A stretch of 64,000 nucleotides of DNA from CBDCWQ01 sp965223435 (GTDB taxonomy: Bacteria; Myxococcota; Kuafuiibacteriia; Kuafuiibacteriales; Kuafuiibacteriaceae), in NCBI GenBank assembly GCA_965223435.1, contig CBDCWQ010000009.1, positions 186,001-250,000 on the forward strand, read 5' to 3'. This document shows, one piece after another, positions 57,201-64,000 of the stretch. The position numbers and the translations under genes are program-made. Below the pieces are notes generated by a model that saw only the letters and a program-made list of their open reading frames with translations, had not been told where the DNA came from and did not search any database. Position 1 is the stretch's first letter, and each line of letters opens with the position of its first letter.

Positions 57201-59653
57201 CGCTCTTGAACACGCCACTCGAACTTCCAAGCCCAAACAACCCGTGGCGCACCCTCAGACTCTGGGCCGAAGAGACCTACGGCGAAGACACCAAGGTTCG
57301 TCAGGAAAACGAGCTTGAACCCGACGGGCGGATCACCTCTCGGGTGGTCGTTGGCGACGAAGTGATCGGCAAGGCCACCGCGCCCACCACCGAGGCCGCC
57401 CAAAAGTCTGCGCTTGCCGACGCCTTCGTGAGCCACGACACCCTTCTAAAAAGGGTCCTCCCCACATATGGCGAACCGTCCAAGAACACACCACTCAAAC
57501 AGCAGTTTCCTTCGACCCGCGTCACCTTGAGTCCGGATGAACAAGCGTTCGCACAGTCTTTCGCTTCCTTGATTCCTGACGCTTCGCTTTTTGCGTATCT
57601 GTTCCGGCCCGATGTTCATCCGAATGAACACGGTCGACTCAACCTCCTTGGGCGAGCCGTGCTCTCGCTGGTGGGCCGAAACAACGGCATCGACCGTTTC
57701 CCGTTTCCATCCCAACATGTCGAGGCTCAGGAAACACAATACGCCGCATGGGCCTTTCGAATCGGCCTCGGAAAAGTCGTTGCTTCATCCGCACCGTACA
57801 CCAAACGGTATGGCGAAGCACTTCGACATTCGCTCCGTGTTTTCTTGGGACTGGTATTTTTGGTCTCTGGTCTTGATGGCGTGAACGGCGTTGTCGAACC
57901 GATGCTCGACTATAAACAGGCTCCACCCCAGATCGCAGCTCCTTCCTCACCCCTACACCTGCGGCTGGCCCTCTTCAGCATGGAGGTATTCGGCCACGAA
58001 CCCACCTATCTGACCGAACAAATTCGTGAAGATCAGTACTACACCGAGATCCGCTCCGGGCGTAGCGTACTCGGCTACGGCGAAGGAGCAACCCCTACTG
58101 ACTCAGAATACGAAGCTCTTTCGGACGCGGTCTTGCGAAACGAAGTGCCCGGGCAAGACCTACAGCATGAAACGCGCTGGATTCGTAAGCCCAAGACTCC
58201 ATCCGATTCCCGCGCCCTGCCGGCGTCTTCCAAGTTCGAGACCCCTTCGGTGTTTTCGCGAAAACTCCCGGCACATGAGGGGGGGGCGATGCGCCCGCTG
58301 GAGGAACTGAGCGACGCGATTGGCTACGACTTTCCTAAGACCCGTATCATCGATCACGCGACGACCCATCCATTTTTCTTACAGCTCTCGAAGTTCGGGC
58401 TGCTCGGTTTTGTGGGAGACCCAGTCCTTAAGCTCCTTTCCACCGAAGATGCCATGGAACGGTTTCCCGATGAGGATGTCACCAAGGTGTCAGGGTTCGC
58501 GAGCCAAAGAATCTCAGAGCCCCAACTGGCCATGGCGGCAAGGGGAATGGACCTCCAAGATTGGCTGAGGCTACCCAAAAGCAAGCAGAGCTTGCGGAAC
58601 GATGACGCCACCCTTGCCCGAACTTTCGCTGCCCTCACGGCATCGATGTACTACCACGAGGAAGGCGAGGTGAAGACCATTCGCCCCTTGATAATTCCGC
58701 CGCTTTCCCCACCTAAACAGTCCATGCCACCGGTAAAACAGTGGGCACTCTTGTCAGAACACGCCCCCACAGCCCTCGGACTGGATGGCGCGTTGCGGTA
58801 CGATACTATCCTCGAGAAGGATGGCACCCAAACCACGACGGTTTGGATTGGCGATGTCACCATCACCGAAACCGAAGGACAACGCTCGGAAGCGCTGGCG
58901 CTCGAAGACATTTTCCAAAAAAATGACCGTTTGGCCAAAATCCGAACGGAGCGAGAAGCACAACTTCCGAAGCCGGCCCCCCTTTTAACCCAGCTGGAAC
59001 CACCGGCAAACATCGACCTCGACAGCAAAGAACGCCAACTGTTACAAAAACTCCCGATCGTCATGACTGCCCCCAGCCGATTGGTCTACGTCACCCGGAG
59101 TCATACATACCCGCTTCAAAGTGGCCGGCTGAGCTTGCTCGGCGAGCGGGTCTTTAGCCTCCTGGTGACCGAGCGAACCGCAGCTCAGTACCCGAACAAG
59201 AGCGACCAAGAACGGAAAAAACGCAAGGCATACGCGAAGACCGGACTCGCTTATTATGCGTGGCAGCTCGGCCTTCATGAAGTGCTCAGTACCGCGAGCC
59301 CTGAAAGGGACTACGCTTCCGGGCTTCAGTTCACCTTTCGTGCGCTCATCGGCCTGATGTACGTTGAAGGCGGCATGTCTTTAGTCCGCACGCTGGTCGG
59401 CCCCGTCATCGAGTTCAAGCTCCACACCAGTATCACCGAAAGCCCGCGTTCCGAGCACGCCCAGCGGGTGGGACATTGGGTCCTAAAAGAATATGATTCG
59501 CCGCTCCGGCGCAAAACAGAACAAACCGGCGGAGGGTATGTGGCTCAGCTCTTCGCGGGAAACAAGGCACTCGTCGAGGCCGAGGGCGCAGACGAAGCCG
59601 CCGCAACCCAGAACGCCCTTCAGCAAATGATAGACGCGCACCAAATCCCATAA
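48251..59653 (+). CDS. Giant exported multidomain protein with ART-like and four RNase III-dsRBD-like modules
   Basis: This is 3800 residues with a Sec signal peptide (cleavage after TPALA, about residue 28). In order: Fn3-like domain (about 225-320); sialidase-like repeats to about 900 with an Asp-box SDDGGQTW at 747-754 and a Cys cluster CPCGDCWC near 537; a helical-toroid-like region (about 1050-1570); three ADP-ribosyltransferase-like regions (about 1860-2000, 2055-2165, 2495-2625), the second with Arg2071, Ser2099/Ser2103 and Glu2149; then RNase III-dsRBD-like modules at about 2855-3065, 3090-3295, 3345-3560 and 3590-3800. Module 1 keeps Glu2885, Asp2889, Asp2959 and Glu2962, the metal ligands; modules 2-4 do not. 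AAGGA precedes the ATG. The role is unknown; a large toxin-like or anti-prey effector is one inference. Confidence 0.85.
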   Translation: MNRSRSRTLEFRWLVVWSSVLLATPALAEDSQPSPVTQQTPVQNARMDTRQTRAEPSASVISWRRGWNLVILPNPAHTSAFPEDVQIWRYSGYGSLPPEGAPEKVQSVSAWHHQLKGGQQRFHEDQHPHAAAWLYATERGSQVFDAPPTPATTSTSGSTGRDTLGWKLSHEAAIRSGSDLRHQQVQGWDPEAKRYRSINTKEELERGNAYFVRIGREPEVSPSPAAPSKLIITHTQRKVFLSWDQPTEWSDGGTMPPDTQIRYALYRDGALQQGELTATEAQDEVPERERIYHYHLRAFIQDGTGQTAWSADSAKVAHFVGQPATPLRPGAFEPPHAASPPRIAAFQPKLLVTQEGRQTITHLAYIVKGEDQQNDRIHYRRSQRFLAPDPQSFPTEPIVIEATGADTKILELAIAGHGSTIDLAWVESSRQTDPRGKASSRMVHMRRSQECTGLSFCIENDPVVRDGPAYKRELSMAYDRHGHHHMVWSEANKVYYMKDLVLETDQNGQPISVFDAHKQSVKAEWIKTQVQYAKVNGECPCGDCWCDDVYLAEELDSTGPHIQGRQDAFVYTPSLHINSKTVSIVARRTKLWDDSPVPNPLWDRMYETPIYSSEVVFGLRPTKHVVGWRKTWKTAYEPGDDALYNDLGIRYQYRYQGTWHHEDRIHIAQRALTEHEGAHLSEGWQDTTEPGWRISVVDDAFGPEITDKVSYPTLTTTPSGRMIAVYEKGASMDPNRPAGNPIILQYSDDGGQTWSSNPVPLSHGHRPVVGVAQKPDGTEEIVILHYTPVRASHPETGSVGTVRVSRSTDLVHYNTEALNHAETHPAKPLHYSGYGEHADIFLGLPSLATHQDLILAAWVEETVHGRDRIMLTRASSSTEVRGLSVTPPSTTLTAGTSVQVEIRAENQYHMTVKPIGRTDSSPTAPMAGDTPTGSARSLPIETAAEPNRTPAADEAATPHPLRFDLVEGVALASVPVEWILDPPRVDGSDLAVFVPKVRLVQGLAQSNFEKAQALRKALLKPLDQDRTQWVQTEYTPASANPPRWFGSKEPPSATTPGSLEGDDLDAAVLAGFERAWVYTQGIALTRAVRQHEHLEAAGLARRLCDRKNAVWAGDKILGWHFSRNSQDDTWKDARLVTGASAWAVHGLGTFLVSSAFQDLDESDKEHLRTCYRGALEGLRDHRVSVGLKDRVRKSAGEICATETCAYLMTAGWTTQGLKYAHQPSALGLTQDPDEGWFYYDVLDAIGYDHFAESNPPSIRRTRRAGELGNTTRFELTASEFAVLQKRTRAENVVTEHNLDVLSVLNHSLRHIDKLWPEASDNAQQTRRAGLQRWRDGVQRGIFELLWDEPPEKKDHTERKAPNACRTEAKTIAMTGRVITGGTFGQDGRFLVNPEVAIDNCSWLALSVDYTDLPPERVEQLFTCLNYAVDKFADHMPFGSKNQCYYGAHYFPNSFQDAYINPSTQQEVSYHLEATTGLILGLHRFHEAHPENSQTLEEHARALWSGVQSFVRDHGLMYSSQRIQDLSTRLASSTAAIWYLDTYDALEGPATDLAARETSLPRPLTASVFGPHPEAVAHLSLALETVKQVGAKEAFKIALLEISHIAAMSSIVTAMNEDEIDALVDQVFLEEDHNVVLVEEHVEFTVPTDFEFIGFENTFPPETGKALYDWPLQTIIERPSEWNDAFALSVMEGLDLVLGPELRQQAVQGFSALLESKTPQHIILKKVGSGVEIYRKVSGDLWSGAAPRGIVLHLDSPENGPALVHRQPGSWSRWFETHVETTDLSEEHQNAYLREVGAWLLDGILQTPGRPSFDAVRAAIRSKITGEDSEIKYVGANGFSEKEAAPPVGKTFTPAEGTGAFAYFGLPFEAYVAGVRGAGELAYYVSSKPPKEIFVGIEPEGTHDNLLRHLFVEPGSFITLTKDPSLESGTMPELAEALRQGNGRAWVYTLRPPEATVDVPSTLQALGIEVSSAHQNRLLATYEILSDNVFSAYQVGPGGTPIAGTGKTSRGYRKKIRTPDGIEAKTLIDARPLTDLELAKQALTLNQAYPDTPFTIAETNRARLATPTVVLRGDEKQPTGQDGAFVTGLGPSRDTDGTASPGTSVTNALATAHLFRGGPFKATRTFIYYIENNGRAYNVDAISKFGEHGEIVFLGPIDPEEIIGAQEYVRDPKTGKETKGEYFVNEHYVPKGPFSPPSPILKDADLKALTVVGTETHQSAFYKGSYVGSMSLGANGFLELDLHDGIAEQQSFAFVRTAVVAMHKHAQKRAQERGWPIQGLIDQWNGSSKSLAAFRTNRAQGKSLSASAEQTEMGEIAALLGYPQAHEVRPYQEGGAQVSFTPKGSTPRSVHLRLTDSPESRFTQSFVRDGLRTAAHNFAQKNPTSTHIEELRTYARTVRVKIEAGSKEEFGEVRLPFDGALKDLPETERLNFLLEVINTTLHRKHFHILQLDGLSASSDLNERLRRALLRLRTGLLEIESQIDQTSYDSFVEKQRAILNTQPIVVQIVSTRAPSQLKGGLRPRKKHNYNVEQVANDLWTETSFVKATTSPHEIQTSLKWVDKHAWLYTAVVPPERAIDLSSWANKDNTNRTFEKGAHILVADGIEWENVASWAPIDREGPVKPVANQDFTSDVYDAQTLNEVDQALATTIAYTGTALSDPIPRWGDSLDCCGPITTTLSFELFTPPIPRKSGFADVIVWNHTRGRELGRAWVDESGTLHFYFQNMDYKGSEEGAEEPPSIRSRRKRVLHTLLEQILKQEARVGKKVVAGVADWLEGDPELKSLSQAISEESRKLKHTPGSPLSHHTTAKYNAVANSLVGQEFTDHGFVLNSVQKDQVSMTAGFLRTTGVAPGRKAALEDLLGYRFINADVLELALTPEATGFNNMEYLGDAVFQVAALQEMMERYPETNPKHLLDLTSDAVTNASLDRLGRKLKLHLALNLSPWAESNNWRDSTQKATADSVEGLVGGMFRDQHKLEPVHKHIAPLLNTPLELPSPNNPWRTLRLWAEETYGEDTKVRQENELEPDGRITSRVVVGDEVIGKATAPTTEAAQKSALADAFVSHDTLLKRVLPTYGEPSKNTPLKQQFPSTRVTLSPDEQAFAQSFASLIPDASLFAYLFRPDVHPNEHGRLNLLGRAVLSLVGRNNGIDRFPFPSQHVEAQETQYAAWAFRIGLGKVVASSAPYTKRYGEALRHSLRVFLGLVFLVSGLDGVNGVVEPMLDYKQAPPQIAAPSSPLHLRLALFSMEVFGHEPTYLTEQIREDQYYTEIRSGRSVLGYGEGATPTDSEYEALSDAVLRNEVPGQDLQHETRWIRKPKTPSDSRALPASSKFETPSVFSRKLPAHEGGAMRPLEELSDAIGYDFPKTRIIDHATTHPFFLQLSKFGLLGFVGDPVLKLLSTEDAMERFPDEDVTKVSGFASQRISEPQLAMAARGMDLQDWLRLPKSKQSLRNDDATLARTFAALTASMYYHEEGEVKTIRPLIIPPLSPPKQSMPPVKQWALLSEHAPTALGLDGALRYDTILEKDGTQTTTVWIGDVTITETEGQRSEALALEDIFQKNDRLAKIRTEREAQLPKPAPLLTQLEPPANIDLDSKERQLLQKLPIVMTAPSRLVYVTRSHTYPLQSGRLSLLGERVFSLLVTERTAAQYPNKSDQERKKRKAYAKTGLAYYAWQLGLHEVLSTASPERDYASGLQFTFRALIGLMYVEGGMSLVRTLVGPVIEFKLHTSITESPRSEHAQRVGHWVLKEYDSPLRRKTEQTGGGYVAQLFAGNKALVEAEGADEAAATQNALQQMIDAHQIP
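56800..57445 (+). other. First RNase III-dsRBD module of the giant protein
   Basis: The region encodes an RNase III domain (LLGYRF at the start, signature NNMEYLGDAV at 2882-2891, ADSVEGLVGGMF at 2958-2969) and then a dsRNA-binding-like domain (LRLWAEETYGED...TTEAAQKSALADAF). In E. coli numbering, Glu41, Asp45, Asp114 and Glu117 are kept; Glu38 is Asn. It is the only module of the four with a complete metal site. Confidence 0.75.
57532..59650 (+). repeat. Three degenerate copies of the RNase III-dsRBD module
   Basis: Modules at about 57525-58135, 58290-58930 and 59015-59650 keep the length and helical pattern of the first (GRLNLLGRAVLSL, LLGFVGDPVLKLL, GRLSLLGERVFSLL in place of the signature) and each ends in a dsRBD-like segment. 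The catalytic acids are replaced. This is tandem duplication followed by loss of activity, perhaps keeping dimerisation or RNA-binding roles. Confidence 0.65.
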
Positions 59654-59721
59654 GATGGGCCTCGAGTCCACGCAAACGGATTCAGATCCATGCCGGTGAG
59701 CTCCGGAATCAATCGACCGGG

Positions 59722-61002
59722 CTAGAGCACATCTTTCGCTTTTGAATCACTTCCTGCGGAACGAGACCGAAAGTAGAGCCAAGACAACGCGAAACCAACG
59801 CTTCCGATAGCTGACGTCCATATACTCAAGTGCACAAAGAACATGATCCAGGACAACTGAGGCGTAAAGAGGTCCTTGTAGAAGAGCAGAACTACGCTCC
59901 CCAAATAGCCAAAAGCGTCGGTCACATAGATCAAAAACCCAGCAGTGCCGACCGTTCCCGTGACTGCGAGTAGCCGGTCAAATAGCATGCAGCCATAGGG
60001 AACGTAGGCGAGGTAGAGCCCCAGTCCGACACCGATCATCCAAAAGGCGGGACCGACCAGCTTCGCCACGTATCCCCACGTGCAAAGGCCGATGAGCGTC
60101 GTCCCCGACGCCATCAAGACATGGACCGAAAAAAGCGCGGTGCGATTGTCGCGGATCAAGAACAGGAGGGCGAGGGACACCAGCACCAAAAAAGCAATGG
60201 GAAGCTCAGCGATGGCAAGAACCTCGGGTGCCCCCCGAAAACCGAGGGCTCCCCATATTTCCACCGCAAAGTTGTCCCGAAAATCCCGATAAGCCGTCAA
60301 AACGACGTAGAGCATGGTCAAGGCCAGAATACCGGGAAGATATTGCGCGACAAAAGCCCAACGCGCCGACGAGTCCATCGGAGCTCGACGCGTGCGAGAC
60401 CGTTCGTCCTCCAATGTAGGCGGGGGTAACTGGGAAAGAAGTCTCACAGAAACGCCAAGAGGCAGGACAAAAACAAGCCCGGTGACAAATGGCATCCATT
60501 CTTCGGGAACACCAGCTTGGATAAGCGCCCGCCCGAGCGCTTTGACCACCCCGCTGGCCACAATGTAACTCGCGCTCAGGCCCGCGCCCAAGACTTCAGA
60601 CAGCTGGCGGCCTTCCAGGAAGCTAAAAACCAGGCCCCAGACGAGACCCAAGGGCAGTCCGTTGAGAAACAAACACAATGCATTCCACGGAGAAGGTACC
60701 ACCGCAAAAAGAAAAAGGGCCCCCCAGGCGACCCCAATGCACTTCACGATCATCCACGCACGAACCTTCTGGCCCGCTTCACTCACCACCCGAATGCCGA
60801 TGAACTTTGAGGCGCAGTAACCCAGAACTTGGCTTATAATGAGGACGCTCTTGTAGGAAACGACACCAACCCAGGGCCACACGAGCTCCCCGGGAAACTC
60901 TCCGGCAGCAAAGGGCTTCCGAAATGCGTACATGCTGAAGTACGTCGAGAATGCCGCTGCGATGGCGTAGACCGAAAAATAGAGTGGGCCCCGGGCGAAC
61001 AT
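59722..61002 (-). CDS. DUF5690/MFS-like membrane transporter
   Basis: This is 426 residues with about 12 membrane helices. The opening (YFSVYAIAAAFSTYFSMYAFRKPFAAGEF) and a central LGAGLSASYIVASGVVKALGR segment match the DUF5690 branch of the major facilitator superfamily. A charged loop (PPPTLEDERSRTRRAPMD) separates two six-helix halves. The substrate is unknown. It is convergent with the giant gene, 68 bases apart, and downstream of a small unrelated gene by 54 bases. Confidence 0.82.
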   Translation of the reverse strand: MFARGPLYFSVYAIAAAFSTYFSMYAFRKPFAAGEFPGELVWPWVGVVSYKSVLIISQVLGYCASKFIGIRVVSEAGQKVRAWMIVKCIGVAWGALFLFAVVPSPWNALCLFLNGLPLGLVWGLVFSFLEGRQLSEVLGAGLSASYIVASGVVKALGRALIQAGVPEEWMPFVTGLVFVLPLGVSVRLLSQLPPPTLEDERSRTRRAPMDSSARWAFVAQYLPGILALTMLYVVLTAYRDFRDNFAVEIWGALGFRGAPEVLAIAELPIAFLVLVSLALLFLIRDNRTALFSVHVLMASGTTLIGLCTWGYVAKLVGPAFWMIGVGLGLYLAYVPYGCMLFDRLLAVTGTVGTAGFLIYVTDAFGYLGSVVLLFYKDLFTPQLSWIMFFVHLSIWTSAIGSVGFALSWLYFRSRSAGSDSKAKDVL

Positions 61003-61056
61003 CTGCGGTCGTCTTTCTGCCCTTCCTTCACCAAAAGGAGGGGAAACGTCTGGCCC

Positions 61057-61329
61057 TCAACTCACTTCTTTGGACACCGCATGGAAGCGTCGAACGACTT
61101 CCTTTTTTTTGGTTTTGACGGCCCAGACGTCGGCGTCGACCTCTTCGACGCTTTCTTTGGGGTGGTGAATCACGCAAAATACACAATAAATCGCCGCATC
61201 CTTTGACTGCAGTGTCACGTATTCACCCTGGGATGGGACTCTCGAAAAATGGAGTCGCACCGGCTCGGTTCGGCCAAGCTCAGAGCCTTCGTCTGTGTGC
61301 TCAACCGTAAAGACTCTAAGTTCTGGCAT
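61057..61329 (-). CDS. Small hypothetical protein
   Basis: This is a 90-residue soluble protein, beta-rich (LRVFTVEHTDEG, PVRLHFSRVPSQGEYVTL, AIYCVFCVIHHP) with a Cys-x-x-Cys pair, two His and a Lys-rich end. ATG 61329 is preferred; an alternative start six codons upstream lacks a better ribosome-binding site. No family is recognised. It lies between the DUF5690 gene and a lipoprotein gene, all leftward. Confidence 0.5.
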   Translation of the reverse strand: MPELRVFTVEHTDEGSELGRTEPVRLHFSRVPSQGEYVTLQSKDAAIYCVFCVIHHPKESVEEVDADVWAVKTKKKEVVRRFHAVSKEVS

Positions 61330-61450
61330 GCAGGTGTTCTCTAGCATACCACCCTAGGCCTTGCCAGAGACCGCTGCGATGTTTGGTCCACCCCCCGCGG
61401 GGGCTCCCGGAGGAACCTCCTCAATGGCCGTCAAATGGACTGAGGGGACC

Positions 61451-62887
61451 CTATGGAGCGGGACATCGGGCAGAGGAGGATGCATGACCGAACACAACAT
61501 GACGAATGTCGCTCACGCCGCTCGAATTGTCGTTCGGCAAGGCCACCCACTGTTTGCCGTCATCGCTGCGATAAAACTCCGGGCCTCGCTTGCTGGCGAC
61601 GATGTAGTAGCCGTGAGGTGAATAGCCGCCTGCGGAGAAACGAAACTCGGCTGAAAGGTCTTGACTTTCCCACTCAACAGCGTCGGAGCTGTAAAAGACC
61701 TGTCGTCGCCACTTGGCGAAAGCAAGAAATCCTTCAGAAGTAGGAACAATGGTGGCAAAAGACTCTGCGCTTCGGTGAGCGCTCCAGCTGAGGCCTCCGT
61801 CCAACGACAAGCAGTAGCGCTCACCGCCATTGGTGATCAAACCCAGGTGCGCATAGAGCGTTTGTCCTCCGCACGACAGATCGAAGCCATCGTCTGGGGT
61901 GACGGGCGTGAAGTTCAGGCCACTGTCGGAACTTCTTCTCATCCATTGCGTGTCCTTGCCGGAGTTTTCACCCCGCATGAAGAACCGACCCAAGTGCTTT
62001 TGGAAAGAATGCTGACGAATATGGAAAAGTTCAGGGTCAAGCCGAACCCCTTGGTCGTGCCAGTCCATGCCATCGGGAGAAAAGAAAACACGTCGGTCCC
62101 AAATGATCACAAATTGTGAGCCATCATAAAAAACAACCGGTATGCCCTTGTTCGCACGGCCTGTGGTTCCGTCCGCGAGGTGAAACCGGTCTTCGTCCAG
62201 ATCGTCCCAATTGAGACCATCGGTTGAACGCAATACCCGCCCCGGCGCGCCCCAACCCATGGCAACCACAAAAACCCCGGCGCCGAATGCGCCTCCCGCG
62301 GCCGCAGCGTAATCCGAATGGTCCGACGCGTTGGCATCGATGATCCAATCCTCGGCCCAAGACTGTCCTCGGTCACAACTTGTCGCTATCCGTCCGTTTC
62401 CGATGGCAAGGGCCACCGGAACCTGACCCGTAGGGGGCATCTTTGGCACCAGAGGCCGAACCTCCAGCTCGCCCGTGGGCTGATGGCTTGTCGTAGACCC
62501 ACTGTCGCCCGTAGAACCGGTATTTGACCCATTGTCGCCGGTAGAGCCACCATCTTCGCCCGACCCGTTGTCGTTCGTAGAACCGGTATCCCCGCTGGAC
62601 CCATTGTCGCCCGCAGCCCCACCATCCTCCATCGATTCACCACCTTCGGTAGAGCCATGGTCATCCATAGCACCACCATTGGCCGTCGCCCCGTTGTCGC
62701 CGGCAGCGTTCTGTCCCCCCAAGGAGCCATTGTCCTCCGTGGAGCCATGGATTCCGGTTTTGCCCGTGGAACCGTCGCTCCCAGCAATACCGTTTTCGGT
62801 ATCCGCCTCGCCCACCAACGTTGCGCCACACCCCATCACAAGACAAATATGAACACACACCGAGTAGAAGAAGCACCTACGTTGCAT
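61451..62887 (-). CDS. Lipoprotein with Gly/Asp/Ser low-complexity stalk and sialidase-like domain
   Basis: This is 478 residues. A lipobox (LVMGC, Cys20) ends the signal peptide. Residues about 28-135 are low complexity, built from DNGS, STGD, EDGG and similar units, and look like a flexible exposed stalk. The rest (140-478) has repeated SxDxGxxW-like strands (SCDRGQSWAEDW, SSDSGLNFTPV, SLDGGLSWSAH, RSDDGKQWVAL), i.e. Asp-box beta-propeller blades as in sialidases and BNR proteins. Catalytic Arg residues of sialidases are not evident. It is probably an outer-membrane surface protein. Confidence 0.75.
   Translation of the reverse strand: MQRRCFFYSVCVHICLVMGCGATLVGEADTENGIAGSDGSTGKTGIHGSTEDNGSLGGQNAAGDNGATANGGAMDDHGSTEGGESMEDGGAAGDNGSSGDTGSTNDNGSGEDGGSTGDNGSNTGSTGDSGSTTSHQPTGELEVRPLVPKMPPTGQVPVALAIGNGRIATSCDRGQSWAEDWIIDANASDHSDYAAAAGGAFGAGVFVVAMGWGAPGRVLRSTDGLNWDDLDEDRFHLADGTTGRANKGIPVVFYDGSQFVIIWDRRVFFSPDGMDWHDQGVRLDPELFHIRQHSFQKHLGRFFMRGENSGKDTQWMRRSSDSGLNFTPVTPDDGFDLSCGGQTLYAHLGLITNGGERYCLSLDGGLSWSAHRSAESFATIVPTSEGFLAFAKWRRQVFYSSDAVEWESQDLSAEFRFSAGGYSPHGYYIVASKRGPEFYRSDDGKQWVALPNDNSSGVSDIRHVVFGHASSSARCPAP
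62480..62800 (-). repeat. Low-complexity DNGS/STGD-encoding repeat
   Basis: The DNA repeats near-identical 9-18 base units (variants of GGCGACAATGG and GGTTCTACG) coding Asp-Asn-Gly-Ser and Ser-Thr-Gly-Asp. Such tracts change length by slippage and may alter stalk length. Confidence 0.65.
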
Positions 62888-63227
62888 GACTCGATGGTAG
62901 AGAGGGGGTCATCATTTGACAACCTAAGTTGTCATCGGCAACTCCCCGCCCTTACTCCGTAGAGCCCATCCCAAAAGGACTCCTCGACAGTTCCCCTGAA
63001 AATATCGCCTCCAACCAGGTCGTGAAAAAGCGGACATCCGCCATTGTCGGTAAGCGCCCACACAAGTCATGTTGTCCACGCCCCAATGGAGGGCCTACCC
63101 AAAAGCCTACTTTGGTCAATTCAGAAGCCTCTCGGGCCGAAGTGGCCGGTCCGCCGTTCGCTCCGCTCACGTACACCAGGCAAACCGGTTCGGGAAAGAC
63201 GCGGGTGAGCTCCGGGAGAACCAAAGG
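62888..63227. other. Region between rmlD and lipoprotein, one doubtful small frame
   Basis: A minus-strand TTG-started frame (62952-63224, 90 residues) begins four bases after the rmlD stop and has Gly-rich content (YVSGANGGPATSA, WVGPPLGRGQHD). No family is recognised, no Shine-Dalgarno is obvious and plus-strand frames are longer, so I do not call it a gene. Confidence 0.3.
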
Positions 63228-64000
63228 CTACGCGAGGAGATCGCGCAGGTTTTCGGTCCATGGAATCGAAGGGCCCAATGCAGCTTCGGTTTTTTTGATG
63301 TCGAGAAGATTGTGCGCCGGCCGCGGAGCCGGGCCCGGAAGCGCGTGGCTCCGAACCGGCTCGATGGAGGCCCGGGAGCCCGTCTGCTTCGCCACTTCGC
63401 AGGCGAATTCAAAGCGCGTGCAAGATCCAGCATCGGTCACGTGGTAGATCCCACGTGCCTTTCGATCCAGAAGGCGAAGGGTCTGAGCCACAAGATAACG
63501 CGCGCTCGTCGGTCGGCCACGGGCTTCGTGGTCGACACGAAGCGAAGCGCCTGATTGCAGCAGATGAGGCAACCGAGAAAGGAAATTCTTACCCCAGGGG
63601 GCGTAAATCCAGCTCGTTCGAATAAGCAGATATTCCGCACCCGACAGCTCCAACCGACGTTCGCCCTCTGCTTTGCTCCGCCCATAGGCACCCAAGGGGC
63701 CCCGAGCCGCGTCCACAGCATGAGGGTGTACGCCGGCATCGGGGAACACGAGATCCGTGCTGTAGTGCACAAGACAAGCACCCATCTCGGCCGCCCGTTC
63801 CGCCAGCGCCGAAACACCTTCGGCATTGACCCGCATAGCCTCCGCCTCGTTCTCTTCAGCCGCGTCTACTTGACTCCACGCGATGCAATTGAAGATAACA
63901 TCGACCTTGGGGGCCATCGCGCGAGCGAGACTTGCCTTTTGGGTGATGTCGACCTCGGGCCGGGCCAAAGCACAGTGCTCGAGCCCAAGCCTCTGAAGCG
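63228..64000 (-). CDS. rmlD: dTDP-4-dehydrorhamnose reductase, 5' end outside window
   Basis: About 257 residues are visible; the frame stays open to the right edge (LQRLGLEHCALARPEVDIT), so the N-terminal NAD(P)-binding glycine motif lies beyond it. Matching family motifs are PKVDVIFNCIAWSQVDAAE, VHYSTDLVFPDAG, the catalytic YGRSKAEGE (Tyr-x-x-x-Lys), LIRTSWIYAPWGKNFLSRL and YHVTDAGSCTRFEFA. It catalyses the last step of dTDP-L-rhamnose synthesis for lipopolysaccharide O-antigen. In the usual STD/YxxxK region the residues are intact. Confidence 0.9.
   Translation of the reverse strand, partial: LQRLGLEHCALARPEVDITQKASLARAMAPKVDVIFNCIAWSQVDAAEENEAEAMRVNAEGVSALAERAAEMGACLVHYSTDLVFPDAGVHPHAVDAARGPLGAYGRSKAEGERRLELSGAEYLLIRTSWIYAPWGKNFLSRLPHLLQSGASLRVDHEARGRPTSARYLVAQTLRLLDRKARGIYHVTDAGSCTRFEFACEVAKQTGSRASIEPVRSHALPGPAPRPAHNLLDIKKTEAALGPSIPWTENLRDLLA

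Overview
This 64 kb window comes from a Gram-negative bacterium, most plausibly a Myxococcota/Bradymonadota-type deltaproteobacterium. The evidence is a paired DUF1592/DUF1588 lipoprotein and Tat-exported DUF1552 protein, four disintegrin-like Cys repeats on a surface lipoprotein, several long multidomain lipoproteins, and HlyD/TolC-type envelope genes. The phylum is an inference. I saw no tRNA, rRNA, CRISPR array, insertion sequence or phage gene.

0-12.5 kb: after a PRC-barrel gene cut by the window edge comes a long minus-strand run of tightly packed genes. In transcription order these are a MscK-like membrane protein with a C-terminal ATPase, a small MscS channel, a TPR-like protein, RimB-type protease, RimK, an AstE-like M14 deacylase, a CPA2 antiporter, a Na/Pi cotransporter and a decayed P-type Ca2+ ATPase. 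Most junctions are 4-base overlaps. The run joins ion and osmotic homeostasis to glutamate tailing and its removal. 12.7-18.1 kb holds CorA, a PP2C-cNMP phosphatase, and a second ATP-grasp ligase plus AstE-like pair.

18.2-25.9 kb holds a large lipoprotein with a C-terminal barrel-like region, a Fic protein, a disintegrin-repeat/polysaccharide deacetylase lipoprotein and a small exported protein.

26.3-35.5 kb is a seven-gene, translationally coupled operon: NrtR-type Nudix regulator, zinc alcohol dehydrogenase, asparagine synthetase, methyltransferase, 2OG-Fe oxygenase, a one-module adenylation-carrier-reductase synthetase, and a NadR-like bifunctional NAD enzyme. It looks like a compact biosynthetic cluster tied to NAD metabolism.

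35.5-39.5 kb carries class I ribonucleotide reductase genes nrdB and nrdA, read leftward from a sigma-70-like promoter through a cobalamin riboswitch. Divergent from it is a probably leaderless winged-helix regulator, followed by an ABC exporter subunit without an ATPase domain, an HlyD protein and a TolC protein.

44.5-47.8 kb is the DUF1592/DUF1552 pair. 48.3-59.7 kb is one 3800-residue exported protein with Fn3, sialidase-like and helical-toroid-like regions, three ADP-ribosyltransferase-like regions and four tandem RNase III-dsRBD-like modules, of which only the first keeps the metal-binding acids. This is the most unusual object in the window. The end holds a DUF5690-like transporter, two small or repetitive genes and the start-truncated rmlD.
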